Shown here piece by piece: positions 10,001 through 19,525 of a stretch of 35,493 nt of DNA (the first letter of the stretch is position 1; each line of letters opens with the position of its first letter). The notes under the pieces were generated by a model. It was given only the letters and a program-made list of their open reading frames with translations, had not been told where the DNA came from and searched no databases. A program made the position numbers and the translations under genes. Location of the stretch: the NCBI GenBank assembly GCA_022592435.1, contig JABYQS010000287.1, forward strand, positions 1 to 35,493, read 5' to 3'. This stretch comes from Cerioporus squamosus (lineage: Eukaryota; Basidiomycota; Agaricomycetes; Polyporales; Polyporaceae).

Positions 10001-10476
10001 GTTCTACCAGGAGGTCGGGATCCGCCTCATCGCGTGAGTTGGCCCCGATACCTGTCGCTTGCGCCGCAGCTCACAACTTGCGCAGCATCCTGCAGAAGCA
10101 CATCAAGCGGCAGATCATCTCCCTGAACGGCGGCTTCCAGGTCATCGCGGACCTGAACGCGTACCATGCGTTCATCACGTCGCTGCGGGTGGCGAGCATC
10201 ATCTCCGAGTTCTCGTACCTGAAGATGCTCGGCCACGTCTACGTCGTCGAGGACGCAAAGGACCTTGCGCAAATCGTGCGGGACGTGACGCGATATGGGG
10301 GCGCGTACCGGCCCGAGGTGCGTACCCGCTCGCTTTATCCTCCGCACAGATACCTGACTGGTCTGCAGGACATATACGAGTTCATCCAGCGGCGGTCGGA
10401 CTGGAAGAAGATCGAGAAGACGGTGGACAAGACGATGTATAACCTCTCGTTCAAGGAGGACTGCGTCGTCTGCTGA
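7024..10476 (+). CDS. RCY1: Recyclin-1-like F-box protein with exocyst Sec10-like domain
   Basis: Eleven exons give 978 aa: 7024-7988, 8038-8188, 8239-8414, 8463-8562, 8612-9050, 9109-9409, 9466-9607, 9658-9783, 9837-10033, 10086-10317 and 10369-10476. An F-box lies at about residues 52-100 (IGRLPVDLHILVLTYL). A DFGDF motif sits at 140-144, in the style of clathrin-adaptor ear-binding motifs. The rest is a long helical Sec10-like region containing YYPPDDSALELGPTEGCREA and a conserved end with ISEFSYLKMLGHVYVV. The chain ends CVVC, a possible CaaX prenylation box; yeast Rcy1 also carries one. Family role: endocytic recycling to the Golgi and plasma membrane, with Skp1. An acidic run (DDDDDDEAEA) and a Gly/Ser loop lie mid-protein. 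Intron 8 begins GC rather than GT. Confidence 0.85.
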
Positions 10477-10656
10477 GCGCAGCCGCGTATGGGCAACGTG
10501 ACGTCACGGCCACTCCAGCGCAGCCGGCACCGGCCGCGGGCTCCTTAAAGCGTCCTCCTCTCTCCCTGCTCTTTCTTCCCAGTCCACATCCTCCTCCTCG
10601 CCCACACGCCGCTCGCACACCCACCTACCCAGACCCGTCCACGCACGTCCCGAGCC

Positions 10657-11166
10657 ATGTCCATCCCCGAGTTCTCCCTCCGCCTCCAGGAAGGTGCGCA
10701 TCGCGCTGCGAGCCACTGCATCCGATAACAACCCACTCACCTTCTAACCACCCCAGGCATCACCGGAGGCTTCGCGCCCCCCACCCCGAGCGCAGTCGTG
10801 ACCATCACCGGCATCCCGACCCAGAACCTCCTCAACATCACCGCCGCCCACCGGCCCAAGGGCACCCCGTCCCTGCAGGACGCGGTCCCCAAGTCCATCT
10901 CCGCGCAGAACGACCACACCGCCGCGCTCGTCACGGAGCTGCGCTCGATCCTCCAGGAGCTCCCGACCGAGCAGCCGCCCGGGAGCGAGGACATCTACGG
11001 GCTCGACACGAGCATCGCGTTCGGGTGCGATGACTTTATGTGGCAGAACGGCGGCCCCCAGGGGTGCGGGGGTGGCACGAGCTCGGTGCATCCCACCGAC
11101 GAGCAGAAGGCAAAGTTCAAGCGCGCCGTGGATATTGTCAAGGAGCTCCAAGCCAAGGATGCGTAG
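10657..11166 (+). CDS. Small conserved hypothetical protein
   Basis: Two exons, 10657-10693 and 10757-11166, give 148 aa from ATG MSIPEFSLRLQEG. The C-terminal half reads IYGLDTSIAFGCDDFMWQNG followed by GPQGCGGGTSSVHPT and a helical end EQKAKFKRAVDIVKELQAKD. I do not recognise a named domain, though proteins of this shape occur across fungi. The central aromatic/Cys segment (GCDDFMWQNGGPQGCGGG) looks like the conserved core. No signal peptide or membrane segment is visible. It starts 180 bases after recyclin on the same strand and ends 182 bases from the convergent Ecm11-like gene. Confidence 0.7.
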
Positions 11167-11348
11167 ACGCGTGGTGACGACTTTGGGACGGAACGGAATG
11201 GCATTGATTTGGTGAGATCGCAGATATCTCGTGTTACGTGTATCGTTGTTGTATACCAGCGCACCACATATCGTACAAGCATCGCATTGCATCGAGAGCG
11301 AATCATAAGAAGGGAAGTTCGCACCGGCATCCTCTCGCCCCTCAGGCG

Positions 11349-12941
11349 TCAGGTCTCTGCCTCTGCGCCGCCCATCATCGCGCCTCCCACAACGGCGGCA
11401 CTTTCCCTGACCAGGCTCTCCCTTGCCTCGTTGAGGGTCTTCTCGCGCTCGGAGAGCACCGCGCGATGCTCGGTGATAGAGTTGTGCAGAGACGCGTACA
11501 GCGCCAGCTTCGTGCTATGACGCGAGTGAAGTACGAACTAGACGGGGAAGACAGTGCACTCACATCATGTTGTCTTTGACCTACGAGCGATCATTAACAC
11601 TGGGCTGCATGCAGAATGTAAAGGGACGTACAAAGTCGAGCATGTTGGCAAACCGGGTGGCCAACTCTGCAGCAGCAGACGGTGAGGTACGCGCGCACAA
11701 GGATAACACTGAACGCACCGTCGGCACCCTGTGTCCACTCCTCGATCGAGCACTCAGACCACTTCTTGCGAGCCTGCTCGTACGCGTCGGCGTGCGCCTC
11801 CACGCAGATGTCGAGGTCTTGGCCGAGCAGCCGATAGAGAGCTTGCTTCGAGTCGTCGCCGCCGACCTTGCGCGCTGACTGGGGTGGAAGCAGCGGCGCA
11901 TTCTGCGCAGGAGTCGCGGTGCGCTCGAACTCGGGATAGCGTGCAGGGGTAGCGCGACCGCCAAACGGCATGGCGTATTCGTCCTATGTACGTGAATGCA
12001 CAGTCTGGATGCGGCGGCGGTTGACGTACCTGGGGAGGCGCCATCTTGTACCTCTTCGCACCGGTCCCGTACTCGTATTCGTCCTCCTCGACGGCGCGGT
12101 CGGGGCGCTTGGAGACCCTGCGCATGCCCTGAGTGAAGTGTGGGCTCTCGGCGTGTCCCGAGTCTTCAAAGTCCTCGACGTAGTCGCCCGAGTAGCTGCC
12201 TTGCGAGTCCATGGGAGGGCCCATCTGCTGAACCTTGTGAGGGCTGTCGGTGTCGTGTTCCTCGTCGACTTCGTGTATGCTAGCGAGAGACGGGTGAGAG
12301 GACGAGCGAGGCGCGCGGTGAGCAGAGACGAGAGACGGGTCCATGAAGCGGAAAGCGTCCGAGGGCTGAGCGGAGGGAGGTCTGCCAGGCATATCCGCCA
12401 CTCTGCGGGCGGGATCATCAGAAGAGGTGACTGTATGCGCCTGGTTTGAGCTCAGGTCATCGCTGCCGACGTGGTGAAGCATCTGGGGAGGAGCAGGAGC
12501 GCGGAAGACGTTCATGGAGTTGAGGCCTGCGTTGGGGAAGAAGGGAGACGAAGGGCGAGGAGCAACAAGATGCTTGTGCTGGGCAGACGAGAAAGGCTTG
12601 GGGGAACGAGCAGAGATAGCTGCGGCGTCGAGAGACGAGCGGGACTTGCTAGTGCGCGAGCTGAGCGGGGCTTGGGGACCGTTCTTGGCTTTGCCGAGGC
12701 CCGAGAGGTTGAGCGGTTTGAAGCTGGCAGAAGAGGGGTGAGCAGACACGCCGCCAGAGCCATCGAGGACGTCCTGGGAGTTGTCGCCGCTGGGTATATG
12801 CGCGTCGGGGTTGAGGAGACCAGTCGGGCGGAAGGCCTCGTAGCCAGCAGGCGGCGACGGCGAGCGCGCTGGAGGCTTGTCGGCAGCGGCAGCATCGGGG
12901 CGAGACGCGGGGCGGGGCACAAAAGGGGCTCGTGCGCTCAT
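11349..12941 (-). CDS. Ecm11-like protein (C-terminal ECM11 domain)
   Basis: Five exons on the minus strand give 464 aa: 12941-12030, 11983-11719, 11666-11632, 11580-11564 and 11514-11349. About the first 300 residues are disordered, rich in Ser, Pro and Ala. The C-terminal part contains LYRLLGQDLDICVEAHADAY, then ELATRFANMLDFVKDNM and KLALYASLHNSITEHRAVLS with EREKTLNEARESLVRES. This fits the ECM11 domain; yeast Ecm11, with Gmc2, is a SUMOylated part of the synaptonemal complex central element. Exon 4 is only 17 bases and exon 3 only 35. The start at 12941 gives MSARAPFVPR; the open frame upstream lacks an ATG of its own and would overlap the divergent gene. Confidence 0.62.
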
Positions 12942-13133
12942 CGTGGGCGGGGGCGAGCTCGTCGCGGTCTTCGTCGTCGTCGTCGTCGAGAGGAAAGAAG
13001 GACAAGCCCAGAAGCGCCGGGAGCAGGAGCGGATATGCGGGCGGGCCGGACAGCCGACGTCGACCTTGGACAGGACCGACGTCGGACCAGGAGAGGCAAG
13101 TCTCCGTGCACTTGTCGGCGACATACTGCTCAC
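12942..13133. promoter_or_regulatory. Divergent promoter between the Ecm11-like and thioesterase genes
   Basis: The 192 bases separate the two divergent start codons (12941 on minus, 13134 on plus), so both promoters must share this interval or overlap coding sequence. No TATA box is evident. A repeated GTCGTCGTC run lies near 12971-12987. Confidence 0.5.
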
Positions 13134-13677
13134 ATGCAGACCGGCAGACATGTCGCAGGCGGCCAGCGACGCGAAGCAGCTCAAGGCGCGGCGGCGGGCA
13201 GACTACCCTTCTCCCTCGACTACCGCACCCGCTGGTTCGTCCCTTTTGTCCCAGCAGCGACCACAGGCTGACGCGCATCGCAGGATCGACAACGACCAGT
13301 ACTCGCACATCAACAACTCGGTCTACTACCACCTCTTCGACTCCGTCGTGAACACATACCTCATCCAACACGCCAGTCTCTCTCCCATAACATCCAACCA
13401 GATCGGCCTCGTTGTCTCGTCCTACTCACACTTCTTCTCCCCGCTCTCCTTCCCAGCCGTACTCGACTTGGGCCTCAGAGTTACCAACATTGGCTCTAGC
13501 TCTGTCTCGTACGAGATCGCTGTCTTCGAGGACGGCGCCGACGTCCCCAGTGTCGTCGGTGGTTACACCCATGTCTTCGTGGACCGTCATACCCGTCAGA
13601 GCGCATCTATCACCGCCGAGATGCGCTTTGGGCTGGAGAAGCTCCTGACACACCCACAAGCGTCATCCAAGCTCTGA
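13134..13677 (+). CDS. Hotdog-fold acyl-CoA thioesterase (4HBT family)
   Basis: Exons 13134-13234 and 13284-13677 give 164 aa. Splicing a 49-bp intron (GTTCGT...GCAG) produces LDYRTRW-IDNDQYSHINNS followed by VYYHLFDSVVNTYLI, the N-terminal 4HBT hotdog signature with the catalytic-type Asp (residue 36) and the HxNN motif (42-45). The C-terminal half (VVSSYSHFFSPLSFPAVLDL, then TNIGSSSVSYEIAVFEDG) fits the remaining hotdog strands. Likely role: hydrolysis of an acyl-CoA thioester; the substrate is unknown. The unspliced frame from ATG 13150 is also open, so intron retention would give a protein with a different N-terminus lacking the LDYRTRW strand. The start at 13134 is the nearest in-frame ATG. 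Confidence 0.8.
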
Positions 13678-14403
13678 CTTGAAGCCACATCCACGTGGAT
13701 TACAGACTATCTCCTCGTTCTTCCACGGTTTCTCGACATCCCCTCATGCTGTTGTGCTTGACCGAAGTACTCAATGCGTTATTTGTTATACATGTCTGTG
13801 ATCTTGGCTTGCGCCCTCGATTTGAGCTACGGGTATGCTGTTACGCAGCTCTGTTCTGCGAGACGCATGCTTGTCTCGATCGGCGCAGAGTCCGAGGCTT
13901 GCCAGAGTCCTTCCGAGTCTCCCGGGACTAGTCACTCCCCGACATGCCAGGCACTCGGACCGGTTCTTCCCTCCGCATAGAACAAGCGAGCCACGCTTCT
14001 ATGGACGTTGATGATCCATAACATGCCACATTCCGCTGCTTCACTTGCTACTACATACACCAAGTTCCAAGGAGGAACGGTTCGCCTTGGTACTTACCAA
14101 GTTACTTGCTCGGAAAAGGCAACCGAAGCGCCCGCTCCTGGTGCCCCCACCAGCTGCTCGCCGCTCCTCCGCAGAACCCCATGCCGTGCCCAGTCTATCC
14201 AACTCTCTTCAGCAGTGGTGTAGCTATCTCTCCGTCGTCCCTATCTGGGAGACCGCGCCCCTCCATTGTAAGCATCTACCGAGTCGCTACGTCCTCTTAG
14301 TCGGATGCGATCACGTGGCCCCGAAATTCATCGGCCTGACGGCGCCACTCGCTTGCAAGTTGCCTCCACTTCAACCACGACCGCCACGACCGGCCACCTC
14401 AGC
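13678..14403. other. Gene-free stretch between the thioesterase and pRiA4b/MYND genes
   Basis: No gene is supported. Short frames here (for example 13695-13931 and 14045-14851) have no recognisable domain and are overrun by the exons of the next gene. The segment likely holds the thioesterase 3' end and the promoter of the gene starting at 14404. An in-frame ATG at 14305 would lengthen that gene by 33 residues. Confidence 0.4.
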
Positions 14404-16420
14404 ATGGCCCTTCTGCAAGCTAGCCTCGACAAAGTCGAAAAGTGGATCGCCGAACGCGAACGCAGCGGCGCAGATTTTGCCGATATCCGTCGCAAAACTC
14501 CACAGGGCGTGCTCAAAGCCCCCAAGTTTGTGGAGTTCCATATGCTTGACAGCGCAGAGGGCTGCGATGAGATATTCTGGGAAGGTGAGACTATGCTCAG
14601 AGTTTGAGCTGAAATTGACGGGACTGATTCATATTGATCTCTACTACATAGACCCGCGCAAATTCACCCCGCGACGGGGTAGGAACGGTTGGATCGATTC
14701 CTGGGGTATCTATCCGGTTAGCACTCGCTTTGGCCACGTCTTCATTCAAGATCTTGCTTACACGCCCAACCTCCTTTGTAGCATGACCACATTGGTTACC
14801 GCAAGGTGGATTATATGCGCATCTCCACACGGACGGTCAGTGCTACAATAAATCGTTCGGTAAGGTCCGTATGCATGCTGACACTCTGCGGCAGGCCGTC
14901 ACGAAGCTGATCTACCGGGATGAGGAAAAGCTCTCCGTACCCGAAATCCAGTTCATCGATGCCCTTATTGCGAAGAAGGTCGGACCACCCTTAGTGTTGC
15001 GTGCGCTACAGCGCTGATGCCAGTCCGCAGGTATCGCAACTCAAGAGAGACGACCTCGGAGATCTTCCTCAGAGAGATTACACGTTGTATATCTCCCTTC
15101 CGTACGTTGCTCACGATCCACCTTCGTCTCATGTTCACTGACGAGGCGCTGCAGGTTCATTGAGAATCCATACGACAAGAAGACAGACAGGTACTGGCGC
15201 CGCGTCAAGGTCTCCGGTGGCCTTCCCTTGTTTGTGCTTGCGGACAAAGTCATCACCCCGCTATGGGGATGGTACGTCTACCCGTTTTGGTTGCTGTCCA
15301 CACTTACTCACTCACCTGTGGTCTCAGGGTTCGCAACCTGCACGCACACATCTTCCACGACTTCAAGGACGGTGCGCTCTTCGGGCCGAAGGTACGTATA
15401 CAACGACCAGTTCCTCAGGCTGAGATAAGATTGACGCTTGTCTGATTTTACGCAGGGTTGCAATGCTACAGATATGATGCACCTCGACAAGTCTGGATAC
15501 AAGTACATCCCGGAGGAAGAGTACGCGACGAGGTCCTCTAGCTACCACCTCGCTGACAGATGATCCGTGCAGGTACTGCATCGCCCATATCCTGCGCACA
15601 CCGGGAGACGTCATGGGTTACCACTACGACCTGGGCGATAACTGGTCCGTCGACATCAAGGTACGTCCCCGCAACTGCGTACCGACACCATCTGGTCTCA
15701 ACTCTTGCTATGCAGCTCGAAGAGATAGCCTCCAAAGACGAGAGCACCGGGACCGTGGTAGTTCTCGACGGCGCAGGCGGGACCCCTCCCGACGGCGAGC
15801 AAACCGGCACCTTTCAATGGGCCGATTACCTGCGCCAAGCCGCCCGCTCCCCCGCAGGAAAGCGCAAAGCCGTCTCCGCCCTCTTCGGCGCGACCAACTA
15901 CACGCAGGCCCGCAAGTCCCCGCCCTCCGACCCCCTCGCGTACGACTTTGATGCGTTCGACCTCGAGGGCACGCGCCGCGCGGTCCGTGTCGCGCTCGAC
16001 AGCAAAGCGAGCCTGCCGTACGCGAGCAAGAAGTTCGTGAGCCCGATCGGGGAGGGGATGCCCGAGAGCATGCGCAGCGAGGAGTCGGTGTTCTTGCGGC
16101 TCGGCATGCGCTTGAAGGATATGAAGAAGGGCGTGGCGCTCGCACAGGTACCGGTCTCGAGCGGGACGTTTTTGGAGGAAGGGGTGAGCGTGGGCAGGAA
16201 GGACAACCCGGGCAACACGGCGTGCGCGAATTGCGGGAGTCCGAGCGACTTGAAGGCGTGTGCGGCGTGCGGGCAGCGATACTACTGCAGCAAGACTTGT
16301 CAGAGGGTACGTTGTCTTCTGTGTAGTTCTTGAGATCCTGCGCTAACGCAATGGTCGTGGTTACAGGCACACTGGAAGGAGAAGCACAAGACCGAGTGCA
16401 AGGGTGCGCAGCGGAAATAA
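14404..16420 (+). CDS. pRiA4b ORF-3-like domain plus MYND zinc finger protein
   Basis: Eleven exons give 477 aa: 14404-14584, 14652-14716, 14782-14835, 14895-14978, 15031-15101, 15155-15271, 15328-15391, 15456-15520, 15573-15660, 15716-16306 and 16367-16420. Residues about 145-290 carry the pRiA4b ORF-3-like pattern: YTLYISLP, WRRVKVSGG, WGWVRNLHAHIF and YHYDLGDNWSVDI. Residues 433-471 form a complete MYND finger: CxxC, CxxC, YYCxxxC, then HxxxxH and C. MYND fingers usually bind proline-rich partners; the pRiA4b domain has no settled function. The N-terminal region (VEKWIAERERSG...) is shared with the copy at 17909. The start was chosen to match that copy. Confidence 0.8.
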
Positions 16421-16552
16421 GGAGATCTAGGCCGTTCTATCTTAGGAGCACGGTATCTACGTACGTATAGTGTACGGGCGATTGAGAAATCGCAGCCGAC
16501 GAGAGCCAGCCGGGCGCGCGGTCACTGAACGTCCTTCTCTTGTCTCTCCGCC

Positions 16553-17605
16553 ATGAGCACGGCTGCTTTCCCGCTCACAGAGCACCCCGTGCGGTCTCGC
16601 CGTCGCTGCCTCCCCTTCTTGCGGTCTGCTGGCGGACACACGATGGACCTATACAGTCTTTTCCTCTCGGACTCCGCGTTCCCCACCTTCGTCGAGCCCC
16701 GCTCTTTCGCCGACGTACGACAACTCTACGTCCAAGTCAAGTCCTATCCCTTCCTCAGTCTCTATCATTGCTATGTGTCCAGAGTTGAGTATTGCGAGAC
16801 AAAGGAGACCACCGCTCGCCACTTCGTCGTCGCTCACATCAGCCACCTATCCTCGACGCGGCCCATCGGGTATCTCATGGTCGCGCCGCACTCTCATCTC
16901 GATCACGCTTTGGCCTGCAAAGAGAAATCTAACCCCTCCGCCGCTAACCGCAGTCTGGGAGACTGCGTCTTCATCTTCAACCGTTACAGCACGATCTCTA
17001 ACCTTGTCGGCGGCAGCAACTTCCACGTACTCTTCCATGCTAAGCTCGATACATCCACTTGCCCGCTTCTCTACCTGATCGCCGCTGGCCAAACCTCGAC
17101 GGAGCATCAGGCCGGTGGCGGCGCTACAGGCCAGGGCCCTTGCTGGTCCGGTGCGCTCCTCTTCCGTCTCATCTGCGACTCTCAGCAAATTACTCGTCAT
17201 CGTCGCGCCAGAGACAGAGACCAGGACCTCCTCGCGCTCTTCGAGGTCCCTCATCTAGACGGCCACCTTGGAGGCGTCTACCTCCAGTACGCCGCCGAGG
17301 TCACGAACATCCGAAAGCTCCTGGAGGATGCGCGAGCTCGCAGGGTGCAGGCACTGGAGGTAGACGTCTCTGCTGCTCGCGGCACCGTGAAGACGGTGGA
17401 GGCCGCTACGAACATCGCGCTGTTGGCCAAGCAGGCAGCCGGTGTCGCGATCCAGATTGCGCGAAAGGAGAGGGAGATGAGGAAGGCTGCAGAGAAACGG
17501 GAGAGGCAGGCGAGGCGGGCGGCGGAGTTGAGGGAGTGTGAACTACTGGTGCAGATTGCGGAGCTCAAGGCACGGGTAAGTCAGCAATCTGAGTCGTCGA
17601 GGTAG
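16553..17605 (+). CDS. Lineage-specific hypothetical protein with C-terminal coiled coil
   Basis: This is an intronless 350-aa frame from ATG 16553; MDLYSLFLSDSAFP at residue 31 is an alternative start. I do not recognise a named domain. The N-terminal two thirds has segments such as TARHFVVAHISHL and CPLLYLIAAGQ, then GPCWSGALLFRLI, resembling an expanded Agaricomycete family of unknown role (from memory, not tested). The C-terminal about 90 residues are Ala/Arg/Glu-rich with heptad spacing (ARARRVQALEVDVSAARGTV, then KEREMRKAAEKRERQARRAA), a likely coiled coil. It sits between two related pRiA4b/MYND genes, on the same strand, 132 bases after the first. Confidence 0.65.
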   Translation: MSTAAFPLTEHPVRSRRRCLPFLRSAGGHTMDLYSLFLSDSAFPTFVEPRSFADVRQLYVQVKSYPFLSLYHCYVSRVEYCETKETTARHFVVAHISHLSSTRPIGYLMVAPHSHLDHALACKEKSNPSAANRSLGDCVFIFNRYSTISNLVGGSNFHVLFHAKLDTSTCPLLYLIAAGQTSTEHQAGGGATGQGPCWSGALLFRLICDSQQITRHRRARDRDQDLLALFEVPHLDGHLGGVYLQYAAEVTNIRKLLEDARARRVQALEVDVSAARGTVKTVEAATNIALLAKQAAGVAIQIARKEREMRKAAEKRERQARRAAELRECELLVQIAELKARVSQQSESSR

Positions 17606-17908
17606 AGATACTTACCAGTGCCATGTGCGTAGTGCTAAATGGGGGGTTCCTGTCTGCTGTCGGGCTGATATGTCCACAGCTACGCGTGCCAATCCATGGT
17701 CGTACTTACCACAATGATACTGGTCCGACACATGCTGATCCTCGTGTTGTTTCGCTCCCCATCCCCATATGCACGTGTCATCGCGCCAACATGAGGTTGA
17801 AGTCGATCTGGACCTGATCACGGTAGGCTGAATCAAGGTATATCAGTGCTAATCCGAGCAGCTTGCTCTTGTCTCCCATCCCCGACGACCCATCGTACTC
17901 GCCACCTC
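17606..17908. other. Short intergenic stretch before the degenerate pRiA4b/MYND copy
   Basis: No gene or repeat is recognised in these 303 bases. Small frames on both strands show no domain. Confidence 0.35.
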
Positions 17909-19139
17909 ATGGAGTGCCTCATAGCTCAGACCCAGCGGGACATCGAGAAGTGGGTGCTCTCACGCAAGCAGAGCGACTTCCTCGATCCTACTCGGAAGAC
18001 CTCCAAATGCGTGCTCAGAGTTCCGGAATACGTCGAGTTCCATCCTGCGGATAGTGGCAGAGATTGCGACGATATGAACTGGGAAGGTGAGCCGACGCTA
18101 TATTCCTCGACGATCGTTTATCGGAGTACTCACCGTCTTGAACTTCGTCCCAGATCCCTTGACGTTCCCCCGCAGGCGCAGCCGCAATGGATACATCGAA
18201 TGGTGGGGCATCTACCTCGTGCGTACATCCCGCTACATCGATCACATCCCTGTGTGTGTCTTCTTCCAACAGCATGATCACCGAGGCGCGAGGGACTTTG
18301 ATGAGAATAAGTTGGCTCGCCGTTTGGTAGGACTTCATCGTATCGTCCGGTGGAGTCTTCGCTCACAAGTCTTTGTTATAGCGGATGATAGATCACATCT
18401 ACCAAGGCGACGATTGTCCTCCAGAAATTCAGTTTGTGGGAGCGCTCGTGGAGAGGAAGGTGCGTGCATGCCCGACCATCGATGTCTGTCACCAGTGCTT
18501 CTCATTCAGCCTCCTACACAGATCCTGGAACTCGACGAGGTGGATCCTGGGGACCTCCCGCAGTGCGATTACACGCTGTACATCTCCGCCCCGTGGGTTA
18601 GTAACTGTCCTTGTCGGCACCGCGCTGGTTCTGAACAGCCTTGGAAATTACGACATACAGCTTCGATGTCTTCGACATTGAGGAAACGCGGAAGGCGATC
18701 CGTGACGCTCTCGATAGCCCTGCAAGCCTTCCCTGGGCGAGCAAGCAGTACATCCGTCCCGGACCGGCGACTCGCATGAAGGCCGTTCTAGGACAGGGAG
18801 GCCAGCAGCTGAGAGGGCGCGCGAGGATCATGAAGAAAGGCCAAGCAATGTCGCACGAGCTGGTGGGCGAAGGTGGTGGGGTGATATTGGAAGAGGGGAG
18901 GAACGAAGATCGTAGCGACAATCCTGGGAACACCGCGTGCGCAAACTGCGGAAGCCCACACAACCTGCGTCAATGCAAGAGATGCAGACGTAGGTTCTAC
19001 TGCGGTGCTGTGTGCCAGAAGGTGCGTACTTATATCGAGCGTCTCCTCGATTGTGGCTTCGTGTTGACGCGGCGTGACGTGCCGCCGCAATCTGCAGGAA
19101 CACTGGGAGTCTGGACATAAGGCCTCATGCGGCAAATAG
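17909..19139 (+). pseudogene. pRiA4b/MYND paralogue with the pRiA4b domain deleted
   Basis: Exons 17909-18086, 18154-18218, 18273-18326, 18382-18459 and 18522-18592 parallel exons 1-5 of the gene at 14404; exons 2, 3 and 5 have identical lengths (65, 54 and 71 bases). The sequence then jumps, after about 45 bases, to the counterpart of mid-exon 10 (TTYSFDVFDIEETRKAIRDA). It continues through a complete MYND finger (CANCG...FYCGAVC, HWESGHKASC), split by an intron at 19022-19097. The counterparts of exons 6-9 and the first part of exon 10, about 840 bp, are missing. The GT-AG join available at 18593 puts the distal part out of frame, and no ATG opens it. It could be a pseudogene or an unusual spliced form. 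Confidence 0.72.
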
Positions 19140-19525
19140 GCGAGGTTGGTGTTGGCCGATGACTTCTCTCCCCGCAAGGATCCCGCACCATCGTCAACAC
19201 CGTTTCTCTCTTGACTTTGTTGTACTTGTATTGTCGATCAACCTGACTAAAGACGAGTTTTGAATGCATCCGCTGAAAATAGTGTCTCCCGTGACCGTTC
19301 AGGACACAGATCGATCCTACTACCCGTAACTTTTGGACCTGTGTTTAGTCGGTAGAATCAAGGAAATAACGTCCACTCGACGAGGATTGCCGGCTTTTCA
19401 GATGTGACTTGTTTCCTCAACGACGCGACAAACTCCCGGCAGCGACAGGAACGACTCGGACTGACGGACCTCGAATGGGTCGTATTAGGTACTCGGAGAA
19501 GCGTACGCGTAATGCGCGTGCGGAC
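19140..19525. other. Convergent intergenic stretch, no gene seen
   Basis: This lies between the 3' end of the degenerate MYND gene and the 3' end of the minus-strand METTL16-like gene. It presumably holds both 3' untranslated regions. No repeat or RNA gene was recognised. Confidence 0.4.

Noticed and set aside
18641..19120. Stand-alone gene starting at 18641
   Set aside because: The frame opens with TTG, not ATG, and matches the distal half of the neighbouring MYND gene, so it is treated as part of the deleted paralogue.
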